Origin: Galactobacter sp052108535
GTDB taxonomy: Bacteria; Actinomycetota; Actinomycetes; Actinomycetales; Micrococcaceae
DNA: 64,000 nucleotides
Assembly: GCA_052108535.1 (NCBI GenBank)
Contig: JBQDZM010000013.1
Location: forward strand, 12,109 to 76,108
Direction: 5' to 3'
Of this stretch, positions 16,354 to 24,638 are shown piece after piece. The stretch's first letter is position 1. The number at the start of each line of letters is the position of its first letter. The notes beneath the pieces are model-generated. The model had not been told where the DNA came from. It saw only the letters and a list, made by a program, of their open reading frames with translations, and ran no database searches. The position numbers were made by a program, and so were the translations under genes.

Positions 16354-16375
16354 AATCACTATGGACATAGTTATT
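16354..16375 (+). promoter_or_regulatory. 22-bp near-perfect palindrome upstream of metF (candidate operator)
   Basis: ACTATG-GA-CATAGT is a perfect core dyad, and three more pairs (AAT/ATT) extend it after one mismatch, so 9 of 10 positions per arm match. The centre is about 49 nt before the metF ATG. A PadR regulator is encoded at the far end of the cluster, so it is a candidate ligand, as VanR (PadR type) is for vanillate demethylase genes in Corynebacterium. Confidence 0.5.
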
Positions 16376-16413
16376 GTGTGAGGGACGGCACAACGACGAG
16401 TCGAGGAGGACGC

Positions 16414-17274
16414 ATGGCCACGAGTGACCAAGCTGCATCGGAGCTGGTTCGGGACTTCTCCCTGGAGATGACCGGCAAGGACATCGAAGCGCTGCGGGAG
16501 GCAGCAGATTCGATTCCGCAGGGAACCCGCATCAACGTGACCTTCCTCGGCAACGAGGACCTGGAGATGCGCGTTGCCGCGTCGGCCGAGGTGAAGCGGC
16601 TGGGCTTCGTCCCGGTTCCGCATCTCTCCGCCCGCCGCCTGCATGACTCGGCAGAGCTGGAGACCTTCCTGGCAGAGCTGAGCAAGGTCGGCGCCGCCGC
16701 GCATGTCTTCTCTGTGGGAGGCGATCCGGCGGAACCCATGGGCCCGTATCCGGATGCCCTCAGCCTCATCACGTCCGGCGCGCTTCAGGCGGCAGGGGTG
16801 AAGGACGTTGCGATCTCGGGCTATCCGGAAGGTCACCCGGACATTCCCGATGCCGTGTTGTGGGAGCACCTGGAAGCCAAGAGTGCAGCCTTGGCCGAGG
16901 CTGGCCTCGGAGCCACCATCCTGACTCAGTTCTCCTTCGATGCCGAGGCCGTCCTCGCCTGGATTGCCGAGGTCAGGCGGCGTGGGATCTCCATCCCCAT
17001 CCGTGTGGGCATTCCTGGCCCGGCCGGTATCAAGCGGCTGCTCGGCTACGCCAAGCGCTTCGGGGTGGGTTCCAGTGCGGGCATCGTGAAGAAGTATGGC
17101 TTCTCCTTGACTCAGCTGGTGGGGTCGGCTGGACCGGACAAGTTCGTCTCTGACCTGGCTCGCGGTCTTGAGAAACTGCCTGACGCCGGCGAGGTAGGCG
17201 TTCACATGTACACCTTCGGCGGGCTCAAGGCCTCGGCCCAGTGGGCCTCGTCCGCTCAGGGCGGCACGAAATGA
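16414..17274 (+). CDS. metF: Methylenetetrahydrofolate reductase-like protein of an O-demethylation cluster
   Basis: 286-residue flavin TIM-barrel of the MTHFR family. Readable features are NVTFLGNEDLEMRV at strand 1, VPHLSARRLHD, HVFSVGGDPAEPMGPYPDAL, ILTQFSFDAEAVLAWIAEVRRRGISIPIRVGIPGPAG and a closing HMYTFGG. The start is the ATG at 16414 with RBS GAGGAGGA. In this cluster the likely role is oxidation of 5-methyl-THF, made by the LigM-type demethylase, back to methylene-THF, as described for metF beside ligM in Sphingobium SYK-6. Its stop overlaps the purU start (ATGA). It is shorter than biosynthetic bacterial MetF at the N-terminus. Confidence 0.88.
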   Translation: MATSDQAASELVRDFSLEMTGKDIEALREAADSIPQGTRINVTFLGNEDLEMRVAASAEVKRLGFVPVPHLSARRLHDSAELETFLAELSKVGAAAHVFSVGGDPAEPMGPYPDALSLITSGALQAAGVKDVAISGYPEGHPDIPDAVLWEHLEAKSAALAEAGLGATILTQFSFDAEAVLAWIAEVRRRGISIPIRVGIPGPAGIKRLLGYAKRFGVGSSAGIVKKYGFSLTQLVGSAGPDKFVSDLARGLEKLPDAGEVGVHMYTFGGLKASAQWASSAQGGTK

Positions 17275-18182
17275 CCATCGCGGCCGATCTCAAGGTGGTG
17301 TCGTCTGCCCTAGATCCGCAGGACCCCGCATCTAAACGTGGGTGCCTGCTGGTGAAGGGTCCCGACCAACCGGGAATGGTTGCGTCGGTGACCTCGCTGC
17401 TGAGGGATGCGGGAGCCAATATCGTCTCCCTGGACCAGTATTCGGACGATCCCGATCATGGCGACTTCTTCCAACGCGTGGTCTTCGATCTGACTGACCT
17501 CCACGAGCGGCTGCCGCAGCTGAAGGACAGTCTTGACAGCCTACTGTCACCACTGAGTTTCACGTTCACGCTGACCGAGCAGGCTCAGCGCAAGCGCATG
17601 GCGATCCTGGCTTCGAAGTCGGACCATTGTCTGCTTGATCTGCTCTGGCGCTATCGCCGCGGCGAAATGCCGGTGTCCATTCCGATGGTCATCTCCAATC
17701 ACACCGACTGCGTGGATGACGTGAGGGCTCTGCAAGTCCCCTTCTTCCACGTCCCCTCGGTGTCCGGTGAGGATAAGTCGGCGTCGGAAGCGAAGCTGTT
17801 GCAGCTGCTCAAGGGCAACGTGGACTTCGTGGTCCTGGCCCGGTACATGCAGATCCTCTCCGACGATTTCCTCAAGGAACTCGGGGTGCCCGTCATCAAC
17901 ATCCACCACTCTTTCCTTCCTGCGTTCATCGGCGCGGCCCCGTATAAGCGGGCAAAGGAGCGCGGCGTGAAACTGATCGGCGCCACTGCGCACTACGTGA
18001 CGGGGGACCTGGACGAGGGCCCCATCATCGAGCAGGACGTGACCCGCGTTGACCACTCCATGACCGCGGCCGACCTGCAGCGACGAGGCGCCGACGTGGA
18101 ACGAGCCGTCCTGTCCAGAGCGGTCCTATGGCATGCGCAGGACCGCGTCATCAGGCACGGCAACCACACCGTGGTCTTCTAA
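17271..18182 (+). CDS. purU: Formyltetrahydrofolate deformylase
   Basis: 303 residues. The N-terminal ACT domain has GCLLVKGPDQPGMVASVTSLL with LDQYSDDPDHGDFFQRVVF. The formyltransferase-type domain has RMAILASKSDHCLLDLLWR, SNHTD, VDFVVLARYMQILS and the catalytic INIHHSFLPAFIGAAPY (Asn, His) with TAHYVTGDLDEGPIIEQD. The enzyme hydrolyses 10-formyl-THF to formate and THF. Next to a methyl-THF-producing demethylase it would regenerate free THF and release the methyl carbon as formate. The start is the ATG at 17271, overlapping the metF stop. The C-terminal region is as in full-length PurU. Confidence 0.93.
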   Translation: MTIAADLKVVSSALDPQDPASKRGCLLVKGPDQPGMVASVTSLLRDAGANIVSLDQYSDDPDHGDFFQRVVFDLTDLHERLPQLKDSLDSLLSPLSFTFTLTEQAQRKRMAILASKSDHCLLDLLWRYRRGEMPVSIPMVISNHTDCVDDVRALQVPFFHVPSVSGEDKSASEAKLLQLLKGNVDFVVLARYMQILSDDFLKELGVPVINIHHSFLPAFIGAAPYKRAKERGVKLIGATAHYVTGDLDEGPIIEQDVTRVDHSMTAADLQRRGADVERAVLSRAVLWHAQDRVIRHGNHTVVF

Positions 18183-18227
18183 GCCTCCCCACCATCAACC
18201 ACCTCATCAACGACGAGAGGACCAAAC

Positions 18228-19637
18228 ATGGCCAACAGACAGAACCTCCAGCAGCTGCTCGACTCCACCAATCCGGTGGACCTGCTGCGTAACTCCCAGA
18301 TCGGTTCCTATATCTACCCGGTGGTCCCTGCTGATTTCACCAACTGGATCAAGGAGCAGAAGGCCTGGCGTGAGACCGCGGTCCTTTACGACCAGTCCCA
18401 CCACATGGACAACGTGTTCCTGAAGGGTTCGGACGCCATCAAGCTGATCTCTGACACCGCCATTAACTCCGTGGCGAAGTTCGAGGTCAACCAGGCCAAG
18501 CAGTACGTGCCCACGACCTCCGGCGGCCACGTGATCGGCGACGGCATTCTCTTCCGCGAGGCGGAGGATGAGTACACCTACGTTGGTCGCGCGCCGGCGT
18601 CGAACTGGCTCATGTATCAGGGTGAGACCGGTGGCTACGCCAACCTGGACATCGAGGTGGATCGTCGCAGCCCGTCCCGTCCCTACGGTCACCCGGTGAC
18701 GCGTCGGTACTACCGCTTCCAGATCCAGGGCCCCAGCGCTTGGCCCATCATCGAGCGTCTCAATGGTGGGCCGCTGGAGCAGCTGCGTTTCTTCCGCATG
18801 TCCACCATGACCATCGCTGGCCGCACGGTGCGCACCCTGCGCCACGGTATGGCCGGTGCCCCGGGTCTGGAGATCTGGGGTCCGTATGAGGACCACGACG
18901 CGATCCGCGATGCCATCGTCGAGGCTGGTGCCGAGTTCGGCCTGCTGGCCGTGGGCTCCCGCGCCTACCCGTCCAACACCCTCGAGTCCGGCTGGATCCC
19001 CTCCCCGCTGCCCGGCATCTACACGGGCGAAGCGGAACGCGGCTACCGCGAGTGGCTTGGCGTGGATTCCTATGAGGCCACCGGCACCTTGGCCGGTTCG
19101 TTCGTGTCGGAGAACATCGAGGACTACTACGCCACCCCGTGGGAGCTGGGCTATGGCTCCTTCATGAAGTTCGACCACGACTTCATCGGCAGGGATGCGC
19201 TGGAGAAGATGGACCCGGCTGCGCAGCGTCGCAAGGTCACCATGGCCTGGAACGCGGACGACCTCGGCAAGGTCTGGACCTCGTTGCTCAACGTGGATGG
19301 TCCGCAGTACAAGTTCTTCGACCTGCCGCTGGCGAACTACGGTTCCGCCAATTACGACGCCATCATCGATGCGGATGACAACGTGGTGGGCTACTCCATG
19401 TTCACCGGATACTCCTCCAACGAGCGTCGCGGTCTCTCCCTGTCCATCGTTAACCCGGACGTCCCGGAGGGTGCCGAGTTGCGGGTGGTTTGGGGTGAGC
19501 CCAACGGTGGTTCGGCCAAGGCCTCCGTGGAGCCCCACGAGCAGACCGAGGTCCGCGCCGTGGTCTCCCCGGTCCCGTATTCCACGGTGGCCCGCGAGAC
19601 TTACCAGGGCGGGTGGCGCACCAACTACGCGGACTGA
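18228..19637 (+). CDS. ligM: THF-dependent aryl O-demethylase, LigM/DesA type (GcvT fold)
   Basis: 469-residue aminomethyltransferase-fold protein. The N-terminal region NLQQLLDSTNPVDLLRNSQIGSY and the segments KAWRETAVLYDQSHHMDNVFLKG, GRAPASNWLMYQG and DFIGRDALEKM fit LigM (vanillate/3-O-methylgallate) and DesA (syringate) demethylases in sequence and in length (about 470, against about 365 for DmdA). They move an aryl methyl group to THF. It follows metF and purU by 45 nt and precedes a PadR regulator, which together argue for O-demethylation of a lignin-type methoxyarene. Which substrate is used (vanillate, syringate or other) cannot be told; no ring-cleavage genes are in the window. Confidence 0.85.
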   Translation: MANRQNLQQLLDSTNPVDLLRNSQIGSYIYPVVPADFTNWIKEQKAWRETAVLYDQSHHMDNVFLKGSDAIKLISDTAINSVAKFEVNQAKQYVPTTSGGHVIGDGILFREAEDEYTYVGRAPASNWLMYQGETGGYANLDIEVDRRSPSRPYGHPVTRRYYRFQIQGPSAWPIIERLNGGPLEQLRFFRMSTMTIAGRTVRTLRHGMAGAPGLEIWGPYEDHDAIRDAIVEAGAEFGLLAVGSRAYPSNTLESGWIPSPLPGIYTGEAERGYREWLGVDSYEATGTLAGSFVSENIEDYYATPWELGYGSFMKFDHDFIGRDALEKMDPAAQRRKVTMAWNADDLGKVWTSLLNVDGPQYKFFDLPLANYGSANYDAIIDADDNVVGYSMFTGYSSNERRGLSLSIVNPDVPEGAELRVVWGEPNGGSAKASVEPHEQTEVRAVVSPVPYSTVARETYQGGWRTNYAD

Positions 19638-19677
19638 TCCGGGGCGCCCGGTAGGGGCGTCTCCTATGCCCGACGGC

Positions 19678-19707
19678 GCGGCGCGGCTCCCAGCCGCATC
19701 GCGCCGC
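19678..19707 (+). terminator. GC-rich hairpin after ligM
   Basis: GCGGCGCG (19678-19685) pairs with CGCGCCGC (19700-19707), with an inner GCT-CCC-AGC hairpin. There is no T-run. It is preceded by the TGCCCGACG motif found at other terminators in this window. Confidence 0.45.
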
Positions 19708-19775
19708 TGTGCATTGTGCCTACGATTGTTCGTGGCCGCGTCCGCGGCCGCACCGTCCACCCGGAAGCCGAGACC

Positions 19776-20354
19776 GTGAGCCTGCGATTCGCCCTGCTGA
19801 CCCTGCTGCGTGTGGGGCCGCTGTCCGGATATGACTTGAAGAAGCAGTTCTCGATGTCCGTCGGGTACGTGTGGCACGCCCCGGATTCGCAGATCTACCC
19901 TGAGCTGAAACGGATGACTCAGGAAGGGCTGTTGGAACCGGAGGACGTCCCCCGCGGGCCCAAGGGGACGCGCACGCTTTATCACGTGACCGACGAGGGT
20001 GAAGCGGCGTTCCTGGACTTCTTCGAACAGGCTCCCACGTATCAGCGGCAACGGGACCCCGCGAGTCTGCGTGCCGCGTACTTGGAGTCGGCGACGCCCG
20101 AGCAACAAAGAATGTTCTTCGCGGCTCACCAGACTCATTGGGGCGGTGAATTATCGGTGGATTCGGCCGAATTGAAACGATTGAAGGAACGCACCTCCCC
20201 GGCTTTGTTGCGGCGACTGGAGCATCTGACGCCTGAAGCGCAGGATTCGGCGGTGGCCTGGAAAATTTTTGCCTACGAGGGATTGGTGGCTCGGGCTCGC
20301 TGGGAGCTCGATTGGGCCGAGCGCGGGCTGGGACTGGTGGACCGGCTCTCCTGA
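19776..20354 (+). CDS. PadR-family transcriptional regulator
   Basis: 192 residues. The N-terminal winged helix begins LRFALLTLLRVGPLSGYDLKKQF and continues SQIYPELKRMTQEGLLEPEDVPRGPKGTRTLYHVTDEGEAAFLDFF, the PadR_N domain. A C-terminal helical domain (about 100-190), rich in Glu and Arg, serves for dimerisation. The start is the GTG at 19776, with GGAAG nearby. It follows the metF-purU-ligM set; PadR proteins such as VanR of Corynebacterium regulate vanillate demethylation and respond to phenolic acids, so local regulation of ligM is likely. Control of the downstream symporter is also possible. Confidence 0.9.
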   Translation: MSLRFALLTLLRVGPLSGYDLKKQFSMSVGYVWHAPDSQIYPELKRMTQEGLLEPEDVPRGPKGTRTLYHVTDEGEAAFLDFFEQAPTYQRQRDPASLRAAYLESATPEQQRMFFAAHQTHWGGELSVDSAELKRLKERTSPALLRRLEHLTPEAQDSAVAWKIFAYEGLVARARWELDWAERGLGLVDRLS

Positions 20355-20849
20355 GCAGGTGCCGAGGTTCCGCAGAGGTTCCACGGTGGGGCGGCGGGTG
20401 TCCGTGCACGTCGCGAGGCGACGTTGGGGGGCGCGGTTGGCGTCGGTGGCGACGATGAGACGACGTGCTTGTATAACGAAGTCATAACGGCGTTACTTGG
20501 TAAATGGCGTATGGGAAGCGTCCCTCCGAGAGTGCCAAAATCCGCGAAAAATCGCGGATCTCGGTTTGTAGTTACCCCCGGGTCACTGCCTATAGTGATA
20601 GGGCTGCGTGGTGCCGTGTGTCACATGCACGGCAATCAATGACGCTTGTCCGTGCGCCACCGAAGACTCCTGCCGCTCTCCGTTCGGATTGCAGTGGCGA
20701 CGAGTTCGCGCCTCAGGTCGGGTGTCGTGGGTCGAGAGCGGTCCGGGCCGTTGGGTCCGGCGAGAACGAATGGATTCCGATATCGAATCATCGTGTCTTA
20801 GTACTTTTTGCGAGCAGCGTGAATGTATTGGTCGAGAAAGGGATACTGA
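20355..20849. promoter_or_regulatory. 495-nt intergenic region upstream of the symporter
   Basis: No supported gene. It holds several small dyads: TAACG-G-CGTTA (20485-20495), the perfect hairpin ATCCGCGA-AAAA-TCGCGGAT (20540-20559), CCTAT-AGTG-ATAGG (20589-20602), and CGATATCG flanked by GATTC/GAATC (20773-20789). The last lies about 60 nt before the ATG at 20850 and is the best operator candidate. AAAGGGA before 20850 is an RBS. Confidence 0.45.
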
Positions 20850-20888
20850 ATGGGCGACAACGTAGAATTGATGGACCTCAACGGGTAG
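20850..20888 (+). other. Interrupted 5' end of the symporter gene (in-frame amber codon)
   Basis: An ATG at 20850 with a good RBS (AAAGGGA) opens the symporter frame and encodes MGDNVELMDLNG, then TAG at 20886-20888. Translation beyond the TAG reads IIVGLLVVFFGGSLYMSMRIGKK, the usual first helix of SSS transporters. The stop therefore falls inside the natural gene, between the leader and helix 1. Confidence 0.8.
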
Positions 20889-20903
20889 ATTATTGTAGGC
20901 CTG

Positions 20904-22511
20904 TTGGTGGTTTTCTTCGGTGGCAGCCTATACATGTCCATGAGGATCGGTAAGAAGAAAGAGAATGCTGACGGGTACATGACCGCCGGCGGCAAGATCG
21001 GCTTCGGTATCTCAGCTGCGTCCATGACCGCGACCTGGATCTGGGCCTCCTCGATGTACGCATCTGCCACCTCTGGCTACACCTACGGAATCTCCGGACC
21101 CATCCACTACGGGCTCTGGGGCGCTCTGATGATCCTCTTCATCTATCCCTTCGGACGACGGATTCGAGCCGTGGCGCCGGAGGCCCACACCATCGCTGAG
21201 GTGATGTACGCCAGGCACGGGCGTTCCAGCCAGTTGATGCTCGCAGGCTCCAACGTGCTGGGCAGCCTGATCAGCCTCACCACCAATCTGATTGCCGGTG
21301 GTGCTCTGATCTCCATGCTGTCCCCCTTCAGGTTTGGCCAAGGCATCGTCTTCATCGGAGCAGGCGTGCTGCTCTACACGTTGTGGTCCGGCTTCCGAGC
21401 TTCGGTGCTGACCGACTTTGCCCAGGTGGTCGCCATGTTGGGTGCAGTCGTGATCATCATCCCCGTGGTCTTCTTTGCGGCTGGTGGCCCCAGCATCTTC
21501 ACCGAGGGTGCCTCGAACCTGACCGCGCAACAGTCCAACTTCTTCTCCTCGACCGCGTTCCTGGAACAGGTTGCCCCCTATATCGCGGCGGTCCTGGCCT
21601 ACGCCATCGGTAATCAGACCATCGCCCAGCGGCTCTTCGCTGTGCGGGAGGACCTGATCAAGCCCACCTTCATCACGGCCACCATTGGCTACGGCGCCAC
21701 GGTGATCGGTGTCGGCATGCTCGGCGTCTTAGCCCTGTATCTGGGGATCAAGCCTGCAGGTGGGGACACCAACAACCTCATGCCGCAGTTGGCCGTCACG
21801 TATCTGGGTCCCGTGCTGATCTGCCTGTTCTTCGTGATGATCATCGGTTCGCTGTCCTCGACGGCGGACTCCGACCTGGCCGCGTTGGCGTCCATCATGA
21901 TGACGGACATCTATGGCCGCAGGAAGTCCGGCAAGAAGCAGCCCAACCCCAAGACCATGATCCTGGTCGGACGCATCACCATGGTCGTAGCGATGGTTGC
22001 GGCGTTGTACTTCGCCACGGGCCAAATGAACATCCTCGACATGCTCGTCTTCGTCGGAGCCCTGTGGGGTTGCCTGGTGTTCCCCGTCATCGCCAGCTTC
22101 TACTGGCCCAAGGTCACGAACCTGGCGTTCACGGTGTCGGTTTTGGCGGCCATGGCGGCCTTCCTGCCCGTGCGTTTCGGGTGGATCCCCATGAACGGGT
22201 TCTTCGGCATCATCGTGGATGTGCTCAACGTGATCGGAATCGGTGTGATCATCGGGCTGATGGCCTTCGGGTTCTTCGGCAAGAAGGTTGCCCTGTGGGC
22301 CGGCGCTGTCGCCGCGGTGGCGAGTGCCCCGTTGGTGATCGGCTTCCTGCATGAGTACGCAACGCTCTCCGGATCCTTGGTGGCCTACGCCGTCAGCGCG
22401 ACCCTCTGCTACCTGATGTCCTTCCGGTCCAAGAAGAACTTCGATTTCTCCGTCCTGGCGGCGAAGACCGGAAGCTTCGACGTGGATGACGACATGGAAC
22501 CGGCGCGCTGA
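20904..22511 (+). CDS. Sodium:solute symporter (SSS family), N-terminus disrupted
   Basis: 535 readable residues from a TTG at 20904, with about 13 membrane helices. The N-terminal GYMTAGGKIGFGISAASMTATWIWASS region follows the SSS pattern, and GNQTIAQRLFAVRED and SLSSTADSDLAALASIMMTDIY match the SSF signature region. The substrate is unknown. The TTG has no RBS, and the better start (20850) is cut off by TAG at codon 13. Either this is a recent pseudogene, it reinitiates internally (TTG 20904 or ATG 20934), or the base call is wrong. All downstream sequence is intact, which argues for a recent event. A 43-residue accessory gene follows after 48 nt. Confidence 0.8.
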   Translation: MVVFFGGSLYMSMRIGKKKENADGYMTAGGKIGFGISAASMTATWIWASSMYASATSGYTYGISGPIHYGLWGALMILFIYPFGRRIRAVAPEAHTIAEVMYARHGRSSQLMLAGSNVLGSLISLTTNLIAGGALISMLSPFRFGQGIVFIGAGVLLYTLWSGFRASVLTDFAQVVAMLGAVVIIIPVVFFAAGGPSIFTEGASNLTAQQSNFFSSTAFLEQVAPYIAAVLAYAIGNQTIAQRLFAVREDLIKPTFITATIGYGATVIGVGMLGVLALYLGIKPAGGDTNNLMPQLAVTYLGPVLICLFFVMIIGSLSSTADSDLAALASIMMTDIYGRRKSGKKQPNPKTMILVGRITMVVAMVAALYFATGQMNILDMLVFVGALWGCLVFPVIASFYWPKVTNLAFTVSVLAAMAAFLPVRFGWIPMNGFFGIIVDVLNVIGIGVIIGLMAFGFFGKKVALWAGAVAAVASAPLVIGFLHEYATLSGSLVAYAVSATLCYLMSFRSKKNFDFSVLAAKTGSFDVDDDMEPAR

Positions 22512-22559
22512 GCGCCGTATCCGGTCCCTTCTCAAAGTCTTTAATCACAAGGAGTAAAT

Positions 22560-22691
22560 ATGTCGGTCTTCTTCCTGACCCTCTACGTGCTGATCTGGCC
22601 GGTCATCGTCGCCGGAACCCTTTTTGTCATCGCCAAGGCCTTCTTCAAGGAACTGCGCCAAGCCAAAAGAGAGGGGCGCTCTATCATCTGA
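22560..22691 (+). CDS. 43-residue transporter-associated small membrane protein
   Basis: ATG at 22560 with RBS AAGGAG 6 nt upstream; the stop is TGA at 22689-22691. The protein starts MSVFFLTLYVLIWPVIVAGT, giving one hydrophobic helix (about residues 3-26), then a basic amphipathic tail with KAFFKELRQAKREGR. Tiny proteins of this kind and length are recognised directly downstream of SSS-family transporters and are annotated as putative transporter small subunits. It probably binds the symporter. The good RBS and position support it as a real gene; its intact state suggests the operon is still under selection or was broken only recently. Confidence 0.8.
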   Translation: MSVFFLTLYVLIWPVIVAGTLFVIAKAFFKELRQAKREGRSII

Positions 22692-22714
22692 TTGCGGGAC
22701 GGGGGCCGAAAGAA

Positions 22715-22766
22715 GTTCATCCCCTGTTCGCTTTGCGTGACGCTGTGATTCATCGGTTCACCCGAA
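22715..22766 (+). promoter_or_regulatory. Candidate PhoP box upstream of alkaline phosphatase
   Basis: Two 11-nt units, GTTCATCCCCT and GTTCGCTTTGC (22715-22736), are followed by GTTCACCCGAA (22756-22766). GTTCACC repeats at 11-nt spacing are the PhoP site of Streptomyces and related actinobacteria. The phosphatase start lies 130 nt downstream. The match is imperfect. Confidence 0.35.
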
Positions 22767-22895
22767 GCGCTTCATCCTCGCCTTCCAATCTGGATCCTGT
22801 CATCGCACGCAGCTCGCCGCCCGGCGCTTTGTGTGCCACATCAGGCTTGCAGGACGCCTACGTCGCTGCAGGTCATCGAGGCAGGAGACGCATCC

Positions 22896-24538
22896 GTGCA
22901 TCTGAAACGTTCACTTCTGACGGGATTGGCTTGCGCCGCGGCCCTCGGTCTGGGGGTGGCGGCGCCCGCGCACGCCGCCATGCCGTCGGACATCACCGAT
23001 CACGGCGGCGCCCAACGCAACGACGGGGATCAGACCGACGCGTTGAAGCAGGCCATTAACGGCAGCCAGGCCAAGAACGTCATCCTGATCATCGGTGACG
23101 GCATGGGAGATTCCGAGATCACCTCGGCTCGCAACTATGAGCACGGTGCCAGTGGCGAGTTCCCCGGCATCGATGCTTTGCCGATCACCGGCCAGTACAC
23201 GACCTATTCGTTGGACAAGTCCAACGGCAAACCCGATTACGTCACCGATTCGGCCGCCTCCGGTTCCGGGTGGGCCACGGGCACCAAGACCTACAACAAC
23301 GCGATCTCGGTGGACATCGACGGCAAGGCGCAGGACTCATTGCTGGAGTTGGCCAAGACCAAGGGTCTCAAGACCGGTGACGTGACCACGTCAGAACTGC
23401 AGGACGCCACCCCCGCGGTCCAGGTCTCTCACGTGAGCAAGCGCTCCTGTTATGGACCCAAGGCCACGCTGGAGAAGTGCCCGGAGAACGCGTTGGAGAA
23501 CGGCGGAGCGGGATCGATCACCGAACAGCTGATCAACACGCGAGCGGACGTGACGTTGGGCGGTGGCGCTGCGACCTTCGCGGAGGAGGCTACGGCGGGC
23601 GACCATAAGGGTAAGACCCTGCTGGCGCAGGCGGAGGAACGTGGCTACAACATCGTTAAGACCGCAGGCGACCTTGCGGCAGTGGAGCGGGCCGACCAGA
23701 ACGAACCGGTGCTCGGACTCTTCGCTGAGGGGAACCTGCCGGTTGATTGGCAGGGGGCCAAGGCCACGCTGACCGGAGGCTCCGAACCGGCGATCTCCTG
23801 CGAGGTGAACCCCGACTTCACTGAAGACACCCCGCGGCTAGCGGCCATGACGTCCAAGGCCATCGACCTGCTCAAGGATGCGGACGAGGGCTTCTTCCTG
23901 CAGGTGGAATCGGCGTCGATCGACAAGGAAGACCACGCGGCCAATCCGTGCGGGCAGATCGGCGAGACTGTGCAGTTGGACGAGGCCGTGCAGGAGGCGC
24001 TGGACTTCGCCAAGAAGGATGGCGACACCCTGGTGATCGTGACCGCGGACCACGCGCACTCCTCCCAGGTGGTCTACCCCGGCGAGACCACGCTCGGCCT
24101 GACCCGGACCCTGACCACCAAGGAGGGGCAGCCGATGACGATCGCGTATGGCACGGCCGACGAGGGTGGCTCCCAGATGCACACCGGTTCTCAGCTGCGC
24201 ATCGCGGCATATGGGCCGCAGGCGGCCAACGTCTCCGGTCTCACGGATCAGACGGATGTGTTCTTCACGGTCCAGCGGGCGCTCGGCCTGCCCCAGGATG
24301 CGGACCTGCCTAGTGATCCGGCGCCGGTCGAGCCTGAGCCAACGGAGACTTCTGAGCCGACGGAGACCGCGGAACCGAGCGAGGAGGCACCCGAGGGCGA
24401 TGGCAACGCCGGTGCCGAGGCCTCGGGGGACGCCTCAACCGACCCGCAGCCCACGGTCGATGCTCCCGGCACGGCTGATGGAGCCGACGACGGCGACACC
24501 GAGTCCGCGGTGGCCGCGCCGGGCGCGGGTGGCGGGCG
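22896..24538 (+). CDS. phoA: Secreted alkaline phosphatase (C-terminus lost in assembly gap)
   Basis: Start GTG at 22896 with RBS AGGAG. Signal peptide (about 1-28): MHLKRSLLTGLACAAALGLG with an AHA cleavage site. The phosphatase core has NVILIIGDGMGDSEI (metal Asp), the nucleophile Ser119 in YVTDSAASGSGWATG, a Lys-Glu-Asp-His segment (IDKEDHAANPCG), IVTADHAHS (Asp-His) and a late MHTGSQLR (His). Over 60 residues of Pro/Glu/Thr/Ser- then Gly/Ala/Asp-rich tail follow, as in cell-wall-spanning linkers. A sorting signal or membrane anchor probably lies in the missing sequence. The enzyme releases phosphate from monoesters outside the cell. Confidence 0.92.
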
Positions 24539-24638
24539 NNNNNNNNNNNNNNNNNNNNNNNNNNNNNNNNNNNNNNNNNNNNNNNNNNNNNNNNNNNNNN
24601 NNNNNNNNNNNNNNNNNNNNNNNNNNNNNNNNNNNNNN
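24539..24638. other. Assembly gap of exactly 100 N
   Basis: Exactly 100 undetermined bases, the usual placeholder for a gap of unknown length. It truncates the phosphatase on one side and the alcohol dehydrogenase on the other. The two flanks are joined only by scaffolding evidence. Confidence 0.98.

Noticed and set aside
16340..16413. THF-type riboswitch before metF
   Set aside because: The leader is too short and shows only the DNA-type palindrome; no pseudoknot-like structure was found.
18207..20138. 643-codon open frame antisense to ligM
   Set aside because: Shadow of the ligM/PadR coding frames; composition typical of antisense frames in high-GC DNA.
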